Below the pieces are notes generated by a model. That model was not told the DNA's origin, did not search any database, and saw only the letters and a program-made list of their open reading frames with translations. The translations under genes and the position numbers were made by a program. From Pseudomonadota bacterium (GTDB lineage: Bacteria; Pseudomonadota; Alphaproteobacteria; Caulobacterales; Caulobacteraceae): 52,051 bases of DNA. Where the stretch lies: positions 1-52,051 of the forward strand of contig JAEXZS010000007.1 in the NCBI GenBank assembly GCA_023451375.1, in the 5' to 3' direction. Within the stretch, counting starts at the first letter, position 1; every line of letters begins with the position of its first letter. Of this stretch, positions 51,358 to 52,051 are shown piece after piece.

Positions 51358-52051
51358 ATGGCCCGCATTCCCCGCCTTCTGCCCCTGATCGCCGTCGCCA
51401 TCGGCGGCGTCGTCGCCGTGCGCGCCATCGGCGTCGCGCCGGGCCTGTTCGAAGGGGCCAAGGCCTGGGCCGAGGAAGCCGCCCCGGCCGCCGCCGCCGC
51501 CCCGGCCAAGACCGCCCCGGCGGCCTGCGCCCTGACGCCCGAGCAGTTGGCGCAGCAGGCGGGCATATCCCCGGCCGAGCTGCGGATCATCCAGTCGCTG
51601 TCGCAGCGCCGCACCGAGCTGGACGCACGCGACCAGGACTTCGCCACCATGCTGCCGCTGATGACGGCCGCCGAGCAGAAACTCGACGCCAAGGTCCAGG
51701 CGCTGGAAGCCCTGAAGGCCGAGATGAAGCAGATGCTGGGTCAGGTCGACGAGCGTGAGAAGGCGGAGATCGACCGGCTGGTGCAGGTCTATTCCGCCAT
51801 GCGGCCCAAGGACGCCGCCCCGGTGATGGCCTCGCTGGAGGACCGTGTGCGCCTGCCCGTCGCCGCCGCCATGCGCCCGCGCACCCTGGCCGCCATCATG
51901 GCGCAGATGCAGCCCGCCCAGGCCAAGGAACTGACCGAGAAGCTGGCCGCCCGCTTCCAGGCCCAGCAGATGGCGGCCCGCGCCCTGGCCGCCGAGAACA
52001 CCCCGCCGCCGCCGACCCCCGCGTCCGCGCCGACGCCGAGCCCCGCCGCGC
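51358..52051 (+). CDS. MotE-like flagellar protein (MgtE-N-type domain), 3' truncated by window edge
   Basis: Open from ATG 51358 to the window end, at least 231 residues. An N-terminal membrane anchor or signal (LLPLIAVAIGGVVAVRAIG) precedes an Ala/Pro-rich linker. A long coiled coil (IIQSLSQRRTELDARDQDFA; EQKLDAKVQALEALKAEMKQ) leads to an MgtE-N-like segment (VYSAMRPKDAAPVMASLEDR; LAAIMAQMQPAQAKELTEKL). This layout matches MotE-like periplasmic proteins that aid the stator or its chaperone. It starts 17 nt after the DUF6468 gene in the fliL-fliM operon. The end is missing, so length is unknown. Confidence 0.85.
   Translation, partial: MARIPRLLPLIAVAIGGVVAVRAIGVAPGLFEGAKAWAEEAAPAAAAAPAKTAPAACALTPEQLAQQAGISPAELRIIQSLSQRRTELDARDQDFATMLPLMTAAEQKLDAKVQALEALKAEMKQMLGQVDEREKAEIDRLVQVYSAMRPKDAAPVMASLEDRVRLPVAAAMRPRTLAAIMAQMQPAQAKELTEKLAARFQAQQMAARALAAENTPPPPTPASAPTPSPAA

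Overview
The window is a GC-rich, gene-dense chromosomal segment of an alphaproteobacterium. The two flagellar blocks, the CtrA- and FlbD-type sites in front of them and a sigma-54 promoter point to Caulobacterales. I infer a Brevundimonas-like member of Caulobacteraceae from protein style and gene content; no database search was possible. No tRNA, rRNA, CRISPR array, insertion sequence or prophage module was seen.

Layout. 1-626: 3' end of rpoD with a strong terminator. 721-5083: cell-envelope genes (extensin-like lipoprotein; opgG/opgH for osmoregulated periplasmic glucans). 5090-6656: DUF1428 protein, VOC protein and a divergent HxlR regulator around a compact promoter/operator. 6710-8312: alkylation-repair pair, in which an Ada-AlkA-type protein lacks the glycosylase core and overlaps an O6-alkylguanine methyltransferase gene. 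8345-10525: lipoprotein hydrolase and leucine-dehydrogenase-like enzyme.

10569-18746: flagellar block fliF-fliG-flbE-fliN-flbD-[class A beta-lactamase]-flhA, preceded by a CtrA-like box and an FlbD-like (ftr) element. The beta-lactamase sits 2 nt after flbD and overlaps flhA by 8 nt, the most surprising arrangement here. 18798-21789: three signalling genes joined by GTGA overlaps (CHASE3 histidine kinase, single-domain receiver, receiver-HWE/HisKA_2 kinase), then NUDIX and CsbD genes.

22590-25617 (minus strand): GNAT, DUF72, VWA/CoxE-like and a secreted protein of unknown function. 25689-30848: histone-deacetylase-like, histidine phosphatase, xseB, csaA, ispA, dxs (isoprenoid precursors). 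30849-35746 (minus): PhoD phosphatase and TonB-dependent receptor (probable operon), then a small coiled-coil protein. 35747-36075 is the only gene-free stretch over 300 bp and holds dispersed repeats. 36076-42560: LysR regulator divergent from an assimilatory sulfate/siroheme operon, cysG-DUF2849-cysI-(DUF934::cysH fusion)-cysK, which takes APS through sulfite and sulfide to cysteine.

42567-48886 (minus): flgF-flgG-flgA-flgH driven by a near-perfect sigma-54 promoter, then three diverged tandem paralogues of an unrecognised secreted protein and a DUF885 protein. 49069-52051 (plus): divergent fliL-fliM-DUF6468-MotE-like genes behind a CtrA-like box. The fliL/flgF intergenic region carries the same CGGCA-N5-TGCC element as the fliF promoter. 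This fits the known Caulobacter hierarchy, in which CtrA turns on early genes and FlbD, itself encoded here, represses fliF and activates sigma-54 promoters.
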